Of a stretch of 64,000 bases of DNA, positions 34,232 to 46,727 are shown piece after piece (position 1 is the stretch's first letter; every line of letters begins with the position of its first letter). Below the pieces are notes generated by a model. The model was given only the letters and a program-made list of their open reading frames with translations. It ran no database searches and was not told the DNA's origin. Source of the stretch: Branchiostoma lanceolatum (taxonomy: Eukaryota; Chordata; Leptocardii; Amphioxiformes; Branchiostomatidae); contig NC_089735.1 of the NCBI RefSeq assembly GCF_035083965.1, forward strand, positions 6,474,001-6,538,000, read 5' to 3'. The translations under genes were made by a program, and so were the position numbers.

Positions 34232-36546
34232 ATGTTCCCCGGAACTGTACACCGCCTACTGAACACGTGTGTGGCGCTGTGGATAGCGATGTCGTCTGTA
34301 GTGTTATCACAAGGTGAGATGAGGTTAAATAGGATACAATCTAATTACAGCTCGTGTAAGTTTAGGTCTAAAACTAATTTTGGCTGTTACCCAACTTGGC
34401 CCACGTTTCGCCTTTAGAGAAATTCACGTGGGTACAATATCTTAACAAGTTTAGGCTAAATGTCGTCTGAATAGAAGTAGAAGTAGTAGTGCTAGTAACG
34501 TTAGTAGTGGTAATATAGTAGTGGTGTTAGTAGTAATTATAGAAGAAGTGATCAGTTAGCAGGTAGCAGACATTTCAATTTGGCTTGAATAGTACTTTAA
34601 AATGGACTTTAAAAACAACTCGTTTGAGCAATTTTCCTTATCCAACTAGTGGATGACTCTAAACGATGTTTTACTACTACAGAAACTCTGTATAACCAAC
34701 AGAATGCGGTTGTAATTATGAACGATGGGATTTTCGAGATTTTTTCTGTGCGAGTCAGACAGAGGTGTGTTCTATACATTCCATGTGTGACATCAAAAGT
34801 ACAAAACAAAGGAAACCCTCCTTCCTTTGGTATGGTTGGATGGAATGGCTTGCCTTTTTTGGTTAGGATCGCAGTGTTTTTATAAATCCACGAATCACCG
34901 GTATCAGTTGTCAAAGTGTTTTCCGTTAGAAGCACTCTACTTACCATATATTATCATTTATAAATAGAATGTCTAAAATACTATAGTATGAGTATCATTA
35001 CATATTATATCTTATCATATACAGACAGTCTTTTATACCAGAATGCTCCTCAATGAATCAAAGAAGCAACTTTAACTGCACACATTGACATGTGATAATA
35101 AGACGTGTTAGACATTCCACCAAATACTGTACAAGTACATGTATTCTCATCCCATGCTACATAGTCGTTTGTAGTGTTTGATAGTTTCCTGAAACGTTCT
35201 TAAGTGTAGTAGATGTTGGCATGCGTTGTATTTTGTATATAATAATTGAGAAATAGAGTAGTCCATTTTTGTTGAAAATCGTGAAATAGCTTAATTTTTT
35301 TCCGGATTATTTGGTCTTAAGCCTGCCTTGTCGTCATATCCGGTGGTATCTCTTCAGATGTGACATCTACCGTGCCCACGACAGTCCCCGCCCTGCCCAC
35401 GACAATCCCCGCCCTGTCCACGACTGTCCCAGAGGTAGAGCTACAGGTGAACAACATGTCAACCACAGAGGCCCACACCACCCACAGAGTCCCCTGTCCC
35501 GCGGGATCCCCTCCCCTGGGGTATGATGGCTTCTGTCTGCACGGAGGAGAGTGTCTGTACCTGGCTGATTTTCAGGAGGCGTCCTGTCGGTACGTTACTG
35601 AACTACATGTATGATAGAACAGGTGCAGATGTAGTTCAGGGGGCTTATTTGTTTATTTGAACCTTTATTTATGTATGAGAAGCTACAATCGGCCTGTAGG
35701 CCACTTTTTTTATGTATTCTATGAGTCGGATTTAGAGAAATTGTGCCTGTCATTGTAGATTCTTACCATGCCATGACGTTCCAGGTGTTTGGAGATGTAC
35801 TGGGGCCAGCGGTGTCAGTATCACATCCCGTTCTCTCAGGCGGGACAGAAGACGGAACTACGGGACACTTACATCATCATAGGCGTCCTGTCCGCACTTC
35901 TCACACTAGTGCTGGTCGGAGGCATCGTGTTCATAGTCAGGTGAGGCCGAGAGAAATATTTGTTAGTGTTTACTTTCTTGGTTCCCGGATTTGTGCAGAA
36001 AATTAATGGAGTGAATGCATCCTTTTTTTCTGCTGGCTGAGGATAAATATAACTACATATAGCATCGTACCAGATCGTGCTGGAAAAACTTTATTGATTG
36101 TATCTCGATCACCGGAGTGAATCCGGAAGAATGGTGATGATGATGATGATGATGAATGCATAGGTTCAACGGTAGATTATTTTGGGTGAGGCTGTCTCAG
36201 CCAATATAAACCACCGTTGAACCTACTGGCTAGAGGAGGAAATGCAACCATTCCATCATTCCCCGCAACACACATTCCTTGCAATACATATCATCAAGCG
36301 AGAGTAAATGTTGCTAAATACACTGAATCTTTTTTTGAACATCCTCGATTGAGATAGGCATTTAAAAAAACTTTTCATCACTTGCAGAAAAACAAACCTA
36401 AGCATAGAAGTCATAGAAAGAAAACTGAAATGTGTGCATTTTCTGGACATTGCAGGAGATGTCGAAGAGAAACCGACAGGACGGGGCCCGGACACACCCA
36501 CTTGGAGAAAGGGCAGTCTACAGACAGACTCACACAAGATGTATAG
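34232..36546 (+). CDS. EGF/TGF-alpha-like ligand precursor 1 (ErbB ligand family), type I membrane protein
   Basis: Probable membrane-anchored growth factor for an EGFR/ErbB-type receptor. Exons 34232-34313, 35358-35589, 35785-35940, 36456-36546 give 186 aa. The signal peptide is residues 1-26 (hydrophobic VALWIAMSSVVLS). A Thr/Pro stalk follows (28-52; repeated VPALPTT). One EGF domain spans cysteines 74, 87, 93, 104, 106 and 115, with FCLHGGEC, SCRC and YWGQRC very close to EGF itself. The transmembrane helix is about 134-156, followed by a basic stop-transfer RRCRRE and a 30-residue tail ending TQDV. The phase-2 intron falls in the codon between cysteines 4 and 5, the hallmark position of ErbB-ligand genes. 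Oddity: 12 residues separate cysteines 1 and 2 instead of the usual 7. Family membership rests on spacing, intron position and precursor layout. Other EGF-domain proteins are possible but fit less well. The orthologous vertebrate ligand cannot be named. Confidence 0.8.
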
Positions 36547-36960
36547 CGGATGGTATACTATAGCAGGTAAGGCTATCATATGATGTTTTCTCTGTCATTT
36601 TGTCCGAAAAGAAAGGTTATATGCATATCGTGGTATTGATATCGTTCCTTTCTTCATAGTGAATTTTATCCCCCTTGGATTGGCTGTCTCCACGATGTTA
36701 CTGCTACTTATACTCATTTTTTTTGGCATACTGAGCTGAGCACTAGCTTCTTTTCGAAAAGAAAATATTAAAAAGGGAGTATCACGAGTTTCTGTGCAAA
36801 TGACGGCCCATGAATAGATGCATCTGAGTATGTTTCCGTCCATCCATCCATCGAACTGTATCTTTGTTTAATTTGTCTGTGTACATGTACCGTTGCTTGT
36901 TTTACTCATACATGTACTGCGATTCACCCGACTTATTGTTGCTTTCGAATATTTCTTCAG

Positions 36961-37360
36961 GACTTCAGCAGAAGGCGGCTAATAGCGACCATCTTCGTCC
37001 TCGACCTTGTAACCGTAGCAGATTCCTTGCGGGCAAGTTCTGCCAATTGACGACCGAAGATCTTCGGGATAAACGTTAAAAAAACCTCGTCCTACAGAAT
37101 GCTGTATAGTACTTCATGTATGTCAGCAAACACATGGAACTTTCGTCCGTTGTTGTAAATATGTTTTGAAGAAATGGATAAGTGAAAAACTCTATTGCCG
37201 TTTGTACATCAACTAGATCAACGATTTATTGTAATCGTTTCAATACAAAGTTACGTACAAAAATTATCCCTAACTTATTTGTATATTTGAGATTACAACG
37301 TGAGAAACATGTACACTGTGTGTGTGTGTGATTAATAAATGTTGCAATTTATGGTGAAAA
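36961..37360 (+). other. Probable last exon (3' UTR, or alternative tail) of EGF-like gene 1
   Basis: A consensus acceptor (ttcttcag at 36954-36961) and an upstream CAG|GTAAGG donor at about 36566, 20 bases past the stop, suggest that transcripts splice here. An open stretch of about 38 codons runs to TAA at 37077-37079. AATAAA follows at 37334. Confidence 0.5.
37334..37339 (+). other. Poly(A) signal of EGF-like gene 1
   Basis: AATAAA after a short TG run; the only good signal between the stop at 36546 and the next gene's start region. Confidence 0.55.
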
Positions 37361-39684
37361 GATTTTGATACTTCATGGGTTGTCTTGTCGTTACTGTCTC
37401 ATAACTGCCGAAAAGTATGTGATGTAATCATGACGTTTTGTTGCATGTCGTTCGTCTTTTTAGTGGTCACAGTGGACGACTGTCTAGGTCGGTAAAAGGA
37501 GTACCATAGCCTTTTTGAAAGTCGTGGGGGCAGTGAGTTGTTATCCACCGGAAACTATTAAGCCAAACCCTACATTTTCTTGAACATGACTTTCATACTG
37601 TTGAGAATAGTACAATAAGGGGCTGGTGTGTCAGGAAGGTGTGTCAGGAAGGTGCGGCAAGCATCCTGACCTCAAGTACCCGGCCCTTCCCGCCATTATG
37701 ACCAAACCTCCCCGGGTCACAAACTTTCAAGTGAACTCGTCCCTGCTTCTGACATTGTACCAATTGTGTCTTGATTGGTACCATGTTGTTTCCATGTTTT
37801 TACATAGAAATTCCTCCAATGTTTGTAAGAACCCATTCTAAACCCATACTATACACCCTTGTATTAGGTAGATTAGCCCTTAAATGTAAGACCTCATTCT
37901 AAACCCATACTGATACACCCTTGTATTAGGTAGATTAGCCCTTAGATAATTCATATATATATAGAACTGTAGTTATGGACCAGCCATACTTTGTACCTTG
38001 TACAATTAAGTTATCAGCATCATGTTTCGATGTATCCACGTTATCATGAAAAACAGAGTGAGCGCGTTTGTAACCATCATTGTCACTGTATTTTCATCAA
38101 GGTGAGCAGCATTACGTCAAAGCAATGATATGTGGACACGTTGGACCACCCAAAAGTAAGAGGTCGTCCGAGGAATGTGCGAAAGGGAGAGACTTCTGAA
38201 GCATGTTCGTTTAAATATTCGCTCTTTTGTGAAGGTCTGGGGCTTCCGAGTGGGGAATTTACGCATTGGGATACATATATTTAAAGGATCTGGACTCCCA
38301 CCAAAATTACATGACTCTTGGCCGCGAAAAACATACGAGATCCCTCTCTAGGATCAAATTCTTTTCAGATGAGCCTTTCCCCCCTGGGCACCTATCCCCG
38401 CTAAATATCGCAGAGTTTTGTTACACTGTTTTATTTTGCATTCCTTTCACTTACATAGTATAAAAGTACACAGAATAATTTACACAAAACATACACAGGG
38501 AGATTTGTGGAAGTCACGAAACCCTACACACACACAATAAACCTGCTTTTAGAGAAGTAACTGTTGTTCTATTTATAAGTGCCAGTTGCTAAACAGGAGA
38601 ACAGGACGCCTGAGGATATGACAAGAGAGATTTGCTATCCTAGATATGGCTTTGTCGAGTCTGTAGATCGGGTTTGTTCAGCTTATGTATCGCAACAACG
38701 TGGCAAGTAGTGGACCACGACTGGAGTCAAAAGCGGCGCAGCATTCGGAGGCTAACCTTTCATGTGTTAACGTTAGATTATCTATGCCCGAAAACAATGA
38801 ATGGCACAGTTTGCGTAAACCACTGAGGCCAATTCAATCATGTGTTCGATCCATTGATGAAAATAACTTTGACCGTGTCGGTGACATCAGATCTATATCT
38901 TGCCTGGTGGTGCCCATCCCATTTTTAGCTCAAGGTTGCTCCAACGGTCACTGTACTCCTCTTTTTCCTAGATTCTGGTTCACCTTACGTAGGGACAGCG
39001 AGTATTAGTGATCGTTAGCCAAAGCTGGATACGTAAGTATGCAATAAAATGTATATATAGGGTAAGGACCTTGGGCTAAATACTTGGTCGCGGTGATACA
39101 ATAATCCAGAAGACGCAAAACGTTGTCCCTGCATTTTTTCACGTCTGGAAGGCACTTTACACCAATCCACATGTGAATATCAAGTGCTTTTTCTGTCCCC
39201 TGATTTACTTCAACGTGCCAAATATACTTCCATGTTGTGTTAAGTAGCACGTAACGTTATGTGTAGTAAATGGTAGACAATCTTGAGAATTTTAATTCCT
39301 TCCGTCAGGTTGCCGTGGGTCCCACGTGTACATCCGGACTCACCTTTGTGTCGTGCCACCCACTCGCCCGACCGCTACAATAAGTCGCAGGTCAATTGAT
39401 AAGAATAAAACGAGCTCCCCGAGGAACGCCCATCGTTTGTCATTTGATATGCCGCCATATTTGGCAAAAGTCCACAAATGTACCATGTGTGCCGTGTGTT
39501 GTGTGTGGACTTGTGATCTCTACAACCGGAAATAGGAGTTGTCCCCACTCTGTGACCCTCGCCACAACTGTTGTTGTTTTGTGTACTTTCCATGGCACCT
39601 GTTCCGGAACGGTGTGCTTAAAGAGTTCAACCCCCTCCAGTTGTAGCAAGAGGTTCCAAACAAGACACATCGTTGTTTTTCTCC
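37361..39684. other. Intergenic DNA upstream of EGF-like gene 2
   Basis: Holds a SINE family A fragment (37483-37556), a 61-bp tandem duplication (37824-37943) and TAACGTTA at 38768 and 39252. The 107-codon open frame at 38685-39008 has no recognisable family. Confidence 0.45.
37824..37943. repeat. Tandem duplication, period about 61 bp
   Basis: The segment containing attctaaacccatact and tgtattaggtagattagccc occurs twice in direct order with few differences. Confidence 0.85.
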
Positions 39685-42447
39685 ATGCTGACCACATCGG
39701 ACCAAATCCTGCTTCTGGCTCTTTGTCTCATGCCAGGTAAGTGTCTCAGGTGAGAAGACTTCTACAGGTGTGTGCGATAGTGTCCCAGAGTCCGCGTTCC
39801 CCGTGATATCGTACTGTAACCAGTAGGTCGCTACGGAGTCCCGTGTTCTGTTACCAACCATGTCTAGCAACTCACACGAAATGTGGTGAAATGACAGAGT
39901 GGTTGGACTAGTTTAGACAGCCGTTAAAACAAAGCACACGTGTACAAGGGCACGGAAACGCCCACATCAGGCCCACACACCGTGTTCTCTCTCCGGACAT
40001 AGGTATTCAGTTTACAGTACAGTTGCGACATGGATATCATACATGGGCCAAGCAAGGACAAGCCACATGGGCTTTGTGCTATTCCAAATATCAACAGCGC
40101 CGACAAACATGGGCAAGTTTGTCTTAAGTTACAGGTGAACAAAGTCTGTTCAATACCATTGTAATCAAGTGCCCACTGGAGTCATGTGTTTACTGAAAAA
40201 CAGTCTAGATTTTCCAAAAAGCGTGAATGATTTTGCCAGAAGAGTTAACCATCCATAGAGTTCTGTTCATTTTCAACCCATGCCGACTAGCCTGAAGTCA
40301 AAATATTTTGAGGGAGCGAGTATGGGAGCCCCGGTAAACCAAATAGGGTGGCATCCAGGATATAACTCCACTGGCAAGTCATTCAGCCTATTTGGCCGAT
40401 TTCTAGTATTTTTCCAATGATGAAAATGGTCCGATGGAAAGTCAGTTGTTCGCGGCGTCAGTAAGTTGGGGTGGTAGTCATGAGCACGTTATCTGTGGTA
40501 AGGGAAAGATTACGTAACTATGACATCGCAAAACCTGGTCGTTTCGCCTGTCGTCCGTATGGCCAGCCACCTGCTATTCCTAGCACGCTGTTTATAGATT
40601 GCTAAAAATGATGTAAGTGTGTACACCGTTTGGAGACAAATGTTTACATTAGAGCAGGTTATATCGACAGGTTTTAGAAGTACATGTACATGGGTAACTC
40701 AATGCTAAGTTCAATCGAGGAGGCCAAAGAAGGAATGTTTGTCGAGCGAATTCCTTAGCCCTTTGTTACCAAGAGGTTTGCTTGGCAAGCGTGAAACGAC
40801 ATATATTTTCACACCCGAAGAGAAAAGGTTTGAAGGCACACGTGCTTCTGACGTCAGGTGTTGACACATGCACAGTGGTTGTGTTAAACCAAGGATGGGT
40901 AAACACACAGAAGGCGTGTTACCGCGTCTTGGTTAGATAAGACTCAGTGTAAGTCAAAACTTTTCACTAAGGACAGGAAGGAGGGAGAGAGACCACTAGA
41001 AAAGTTTTGATGAAAAATTGTGCCATCTACCACATAGCTTAATCTACCACTAGAATTAAAAAACTGTAAGGAATTTTCAGATAGACAAAAATTTTCAAAT
41101 AGGTGAAAAAATACAATGACACCCCAAATTTATCATCAGTCAGAGCTTGATTCATGCATGATATGGGTTAACGTTACATCAAAAGATGAGCAACTTGTGA
41201 CAAAGACTTCAAACTAGATTTTCCTGTTGGAATGTGCATTCACTTGCTTGGCACTTACAGGTGACTGGATTTCAACAGGGGGACTGAAGCGTTCTCCAAA
41301 GAACATCATTTTGGGTTCTTAAGGCTTGAAATTACCCGATGACTAATGTGTGTGGGCGTGTCACAGGACAGACACCTGTTTAATGCAAGGTTACGCACCA
41401 AGTGAACTGAGTGTTTGGTAAACTCTGGGCCCCTCCTTTACAGGTGGCGACCTGTTAGTATTTGAAGAGTTGCGACCTTGGTAGATGTTGTTCTTCTGTC
41501 AAGCTGTCTTCATCAGACTGACAGACGAAAAATACATCTGAAGAATTGTAGGAACAAATAGTGACTCCTATGTTTACTTCACCCCAAGGGAGGGAAGCAG
41601 TGTTTTTGGCTTGGCTGTCTGTCTGTCTGTCTTCCTGTGTTTCTGCTATACTCAAAAAACACAATATGCTGCTAATTTTCTCAGTGGGTCTGGAAGGATT
41701 GCGAATCCGCAGTATGGGTAAAGGGTTGAAGTCTACCATCTCTGACTGTACGTGTGTGTGTGTGTGTGTGTGTGTGTTTCCACAAGTTCTACATTTAAAA
41801 AAATAGCAGCAGTGAGGATGTACAGCAATGTTGTATTGTGCATATCAGGGATTGCAGAAACATATGTAGAGCCATATGAATAAGGGGGTGATGTCTGCCA
41901 TCTCTCAATGCCTTGGTTCCTCCATGGGAATCATACATATTGGAATCAGTTGGTGTTTTGTTTGTTTGTCTTGGTGTGCGTTCATAGTTTTGTGAATATT
42001 GCAGAGTGGCAGCATGTATGGCAGAAGTGGTGTAACAGGATACTTGTTTGACCATTACAGGAACAGCGTCGCGGGCAGAACGGGGGGCTGACGGTGACGA
42101 GTGCCCGCCCAGGTTTGATGGCTACTGTCTGCGAGGCGGGATCTGTCAGTACATAGCGGAGTCAGATGAAGCTTTGTGTTTGTAAGTATAATGTACTAGT
42201 ATCACACCTGGCACATTGTGTATGTATCATTGTACGCTTTCTCTAGAGTCAGGACAAGATGTAGGAAATGTTGTGTTTCAAGTTACCTGACCGACCGTAG
42301 CAAAAACGTGCTGACCCAAGCCTTTCTGGGGTTGACCGCTGGCAAGGGACATAAAATTTTAGATCTGAGTGTTGAGAACATTGTAGAGTGGTTTTCCAAC
42401 ATGTTCTCCTCATTATCTCCATGAAAAATGGAGATATAGTTTTGGGT

Positions 42448-42510
<63 letters not shown>

Positions 42511-44938
42511 TGTGTGCCTGTGTGCAGATCCGCCAAACCTAGGTACCCTTTATGTTGACACCTAATGTTATGTTGTCCATTAAAATCTATGAATAAAAAA
42601 CCCTACCTACTGACCCTAATTTTCTACCTTAACCAGAAACACATTAATTTTCATTGGCTTAAATTTGGGGATCAGAAACATGTTTGAGTCATCATCAACA
42701 GACTTACTAGTATTCTATGACATGATGTAGTTTCCTTTACAAGCAAATATGAAACAATGCCATTTCTAAATGTCAAACAATCATATACATATGTTGTCTA
42801 TCAATGAAATAACCAAAAGTTTCAAACATGTTAAACTACCAAAGAGTTTGGGAATTTGGGTGGATCATACATGTTGCCACAATGCCCCATTTGCAATGAT
42901 CATAGATCAGTGGGACATGCACCATTCATTCTTATTCATTAGGCTGATTGGCACCTGAGTCAATATAAGAGAATAAATCATGAATGCATTGTTTGACACT
43001 GACAGGGGAATTTGGCACAGACTTAGTGTTTGTCATCCCATAAATGAATGTTACAAATTGGGTATAGTTACACATGGGGTAACGTTATAGAGAAATAAAT
43101 CGGCTTCCAATGATATAATCTCAGTATGAAATGCTATTGATAAAGCAACACTAGACATATCCTTTCTTCTGTCAAATGCACATCTGTAAGGTTAAGGTTG
43201 TTGCTAGGATGTTGTTTTTCATTTTGTATTTTTCCTAATTGCTCGGACTGATATGCGGCCAAGCCCTTCGCACACCAGGGGGTACCCTCATTTTTATTGC
43301 TAGGTGTGACAGGTCTTTTAATTGCTGTACTCAAGGTGTGGCTCTCATTAGATAATGGGTCTAAATGCTTATTGTCCCTTCCAAAAGACTACAATACCTA
43401 ATAATATTCTGCATATTTGGTTTCAGAACACCTGCTAGCCAGGTGTAACAGGCCAGAATAAACCCCTGGCTAGATTATACCCGGGTATATTTTGGTCAGG
43501 GGTACATTATGGCCTGCTACATCTGGATGCCAATGTCTGACATGGGTAGCAGGCTAGGGTTGCCAGCCACTTGCCTACAGGATGCTACATTGTGTAGTTG
43601 TTCCTGTGGGAAAGATACCATATTCTGATGTAAAATACAGATATCGCAGCAGACACAATAGTCTAGAAACTGGAATAATTCAGCACATGTAGTTGTTATT
43701 TGATTTACATAATTTCTTCATTCTTGACATTCACTCTGGTGGTACGGACATGTTGAACGAGCCAGTGGTTGCATTAACACTATCACCAAATTGCAGTTGC
43801 CAGGCAACAGGAGCCCTGCTAACCCAAGAAAATCTTGAATGGAGTGTGTCAGGAAGGACGTTTAGGTGCGTGGCTTAACCAGCGTAGACCTGCTGGGCAG
43901 AGCGGCTCGGCAGCATGGTGTCAGGGACCCCACAGCAGTATAACCAAATGATAGATACTACCACTACTTCTACGACCAGATGAATTGACTTTAGATCATT
44001 TTCTTTACCAGATGTCCAACAGACTACTGGGGGCCGCGGTGTAACCATGCGCTCGTGGAACAGGTCACTGGTGATGACCTTGCGGAAGTACCGGTGGCTG
44101 TCATCATTGGTGCCATCTTTGTATCGATGTTGGTCATATTGCTAATCATCTTGCTTATCATCTGTATACGGAGGTATGTATTGACATCACCGCTACAATC
44201 ATTCATATTCTGCAGTACTTTCTCTTGGTAGATTGATTTCGTAACTAATGAAATATCTAGCCGAAAAGATAACGGGCACACTGCTGGTACCTTATCTGTA
44301 GGTCTTGAAATATTTGTGGTTCTCGTGGTCAATTCTTAACAGCTGGTATTTCCACTGTGTTGTGCCTATTTCTTCAACCACGGACTCAAAGATACCGTGA
44401 ACTCTTGAACTCTCCCTGACAAAATTTAGGTGCCACAAAATTAAATGAGTTTACTGTATTTCAATGTCCCTGTAGTAAATAGAATACATTATCTTACCAT
44501 GAGAGTTCATTTGTCTAGTGAAATGTCATTATGAGTAAAAGCCTGAACTTAACAAGATCAACACTTGGAAGATTTGGTACTTACCAAAATTTTTGGCTGA
44601 CTCATCATGTGTCTCTAATGTCACATCCCAGAAGTAGCAGTAGATAGGTACATTCCGTCAGCGGAAAATTTGGGTAAATTCCAAATCTTCTAAGTGTTGG
44701 TCTGGTAAAGTTCAGTCTTCATTCACAGCAAAGGTGACTCAAAATGACTGTGTACAAACAGGTTGAGATAATAATACTCAGTGACTTTCTCTCCTGTTCT
44801 AACAGGTACAGAAGACAGAGACAAGAGAGGCAGAGACCACATGTACTGTTAAACGGCACACATTCAGTTGGAGTGAGGAGCCAGTTATCAGTAAAAATCA
44901 ACCCACCTTCACTGGTAGAATACATGACAACTGTATAG
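39685..44938 (+). CDS. EGF/TGF-alpha-like ligand precursor 2 (ErbB ligand family), type I membrane protein
   Basis: Tandem neighbour of precursor 1 and probable paralogue. Exons 39685-39736, 42061-42181, 44012-44173, 44806-44938 give 155 aa. The short signal peptide is residues 1-18 (ILLLALCLMPG). There is no mucin stalk. The EGF domain has cysteines 32, 40, 46, 57, 59 and 68, spaced 7-5-10-1-8 exactly as in EGF, with FDGYCLRGGIC and YWGPRC. The transmembrane helix is about 86-110 (very Ile/Leu-rich). A basic tail RRYRRQRQERQR leads to the C-terminus EYMTTV, which fits a class I PDZ ligand. All three introns match precursor 1 in place and phase (1, 2, 2), including the phase-2 intron between cysteines 4 and 5. 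The 2.3-kb first intron carries an unrelated CpG-poor filler and a TG run. Start chosen as the only Met giving a signal peptide in phase with exon 2. No confident poly(A) signal was seen. Confidence 0.8.
41753..41777 (+). repeat. (TG)n microsatellite
   Basis: Uninterrupted TG run in intron 1 of EGF-like gene 2. Confidence 0.9.
42446..42530 (+). repeat. (TG)n microsatellite
   Basis: About 80 bases of TG with rare TC interruptions, 265 bases after the EGF-coding exon 2 donor. Confidence 0.9.
43434..43530. repeat. Fold-back repeat
   Basis: 'ctagccaggtgtaacaggcc' with 'agaataaacccctgg' pairs with 'tcaggggtacattatggcc' and 'tgctacatctgg'. Intron 2 of EGF-like gene 2. Confidence 0.6.
43775..43985 (+). 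mobile_element. 3' fragment of a non-LTR retrotransposon (same family as 61800-62060)
   Basis: Conceptual reading shows a decayed copy of QLPGNR-(S)[13 protein letters not shown] sequence followed by GLTSVDLL and WRHGV-like residues, then 'actaccactactt'. It is broken by stops. The related piece at 61814-62056 is less decayed. The nearby splice acceptor of the TM-coding exon at 44012 follows immediately. Confidence 0.55.
44295..44465. repeat. MITE family C, copy
   Basis: Contains aaatatttgtggttctcgtgg and ends aatgagtttactgtattt. Intron 3 of EGF-like gene 2. Confidence 0.5.
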
Positions 44939-46109
44939 CCATACAAGCTATGGTGTTGAACATCATGACAATAACTCTTGGCAAGTGTAGAGGTGGGACA
45001 AGGACACGGCATGTGAGTGTCACTGTGTCCGAACAGCATCAGGTAGTAATGTTGACATCATGTCAGCAGTAGTCTATTTTTTTATCAAGGAGCCTGGTGC
45101 TCTAAACCTTATTTACATGTATTCTGTTTGGTGGGTCCATAAGGCCCCACTGTTACGTTGCTTTTGTGTGTTGTAAGTCTTGTTCTAAAGTATTTATTAC
45201 TGTTATTATTTATTTGTTCACTTCCCTTTCTGTTACAATACTGTATCATGAAGACAGGACTTTAATGGGCCAAAATGATCCTGGCAAAGTCATCAACCTC
45301 TCTCTTATTTGGTACTCAAAGCTAGACCAGGGGTGCCGTAGTATTCATACAAATTTTTACAAAACTCATACCAATTTTACAGAATACAGAATTCATAAGA
45401 TTCACTACAGACTCTACTGTACTAAGAAACAAACAACAAATTTTACAGAATTCATACAAGTTTTACTAATAGTAAGGATTGTAATACTGTTGCATAGTAT
45501 TCTGTTAAACCCGAATGAATTCCGTAAAATTTGAATGTTTTTTAGTAGTGGATCGTATGTACATGTATCTGCATGTAAGCTTCATATACTTAGGCACTCC
45601 AGTAGACTTTTGACACAAACACTGCGGTTGCAGGTAGGCTATAAGAAACATATTGCCAGTAACTATAAATGTTTTAAATACTTGTATTCTTTGTTTTAAA
45701 AATCACTCTTTTATAATTTTGACAGGGTAAGCAGTGAGTTTTGTGAAATACTGATACATTGTATTATAGGCAAATACTTCCCAGGCCATTGGTGGACTAA
45801 ATGGAACCCTTTTGAATACTGTTAATGTTGAGATTTTTGTGGTAGTCTAACATTCACCATTTTCACAGTAACCTCTGCACTGCAAACTTAAAACCACCAC
45901 AAAAATGTTCATTCTGTCTTCTGCCCGCCCACACCCTTGTTTCAACTGCAAACTGAAAACCACCACAAACACTCAAATTTCTCCCTACTGCAAAATTATG
46001 TCCCAGCGAACTTTAAGGCATTTACAATAATGATGCCGGCTTCTAATGTCTGTAGTACAGTACCTGAATCTAAGGCCAAACCTAACTAATTTCTTGGTTT
46101 TCTGATTTT
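44939..46109. other. 3' region of EGF-like gene 2 and intergenic DNA
   Basis: No gene supported. Includes a MITE family C copy at 45825-46030 (tactgttaatgttgaga ... aactttaaggcatttacaat) and an inverted pair around aattttacagaattcat at about 45441 and 45514. Confidence 0.45.
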
Positions 46110-46535
46110 TGCAGAGGACCATTATCAAAAGACATCACTGTAGGTTGCCATACCATATACGTGTTCTTTGCATAACACTGCCTATCAAAGGCCAAGCTGA
46201 CTTAATAATATGGATGACATCTGATTGTGCATCAATTTTTCCCAAAAAAATTGTGACCATACTTTAAATCGTACATAAAACATGCCATAAATTGCAAAAA
46301 GAATATTGCAAAACAGGTTCTAATGAGTGACGTCTTCCAAAATCCAAGAAAAGGTGAAAAAACAAAAATAGAGAACAGTCTTTGTTTGGTATACCATGTT
46401 CTGTGTGTTCAGTCATTTGTTCAACTTTCCTGACCACTTAGATTTCATAAGGAAGGCAATTTTTTCGCCTCCTTGCATCAGTTTTGGGGTGCCCAGAGGA
46501 TGTCATCCGCATAATCAAATCGGTATGGCCTAATC
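46110..46535. repeat. Repeat family E, copy 3 (inverted relative to copies 1 and 2)
   Basis: Contains tggtataccatgttctg, 'gcatcagttttggggtgccc' and ends 'caaatcggtatggccta'. This is the same order as the complement of 19905-20275. Confidence 0.65.
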
Positions 46536-46727
46536 AGACTCTATGTTATAAAATCTACTCTCAGACATAGTGAGCTGTTTTATATGTTGTCATACAGTTT
46601 TGGTAGAGGTTTACCATAATGTTACTCGTACCTTGTTGACCGTCTGTCAATTTTTATGACTTTGGTGTTTGATATCATTAAGATGGTATTGAAGTATGTA
46701 TCATCACTAATTAGATATACTGCAAAC

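Noticed and set aside
38685..39008. 107-codon plus-strand open frame upstream of EGF-like gene 2
   Set aside because: No recognisable domain, and composition like the flanking non-coding DNA. Could be part of a leader exon but nothing supports it.
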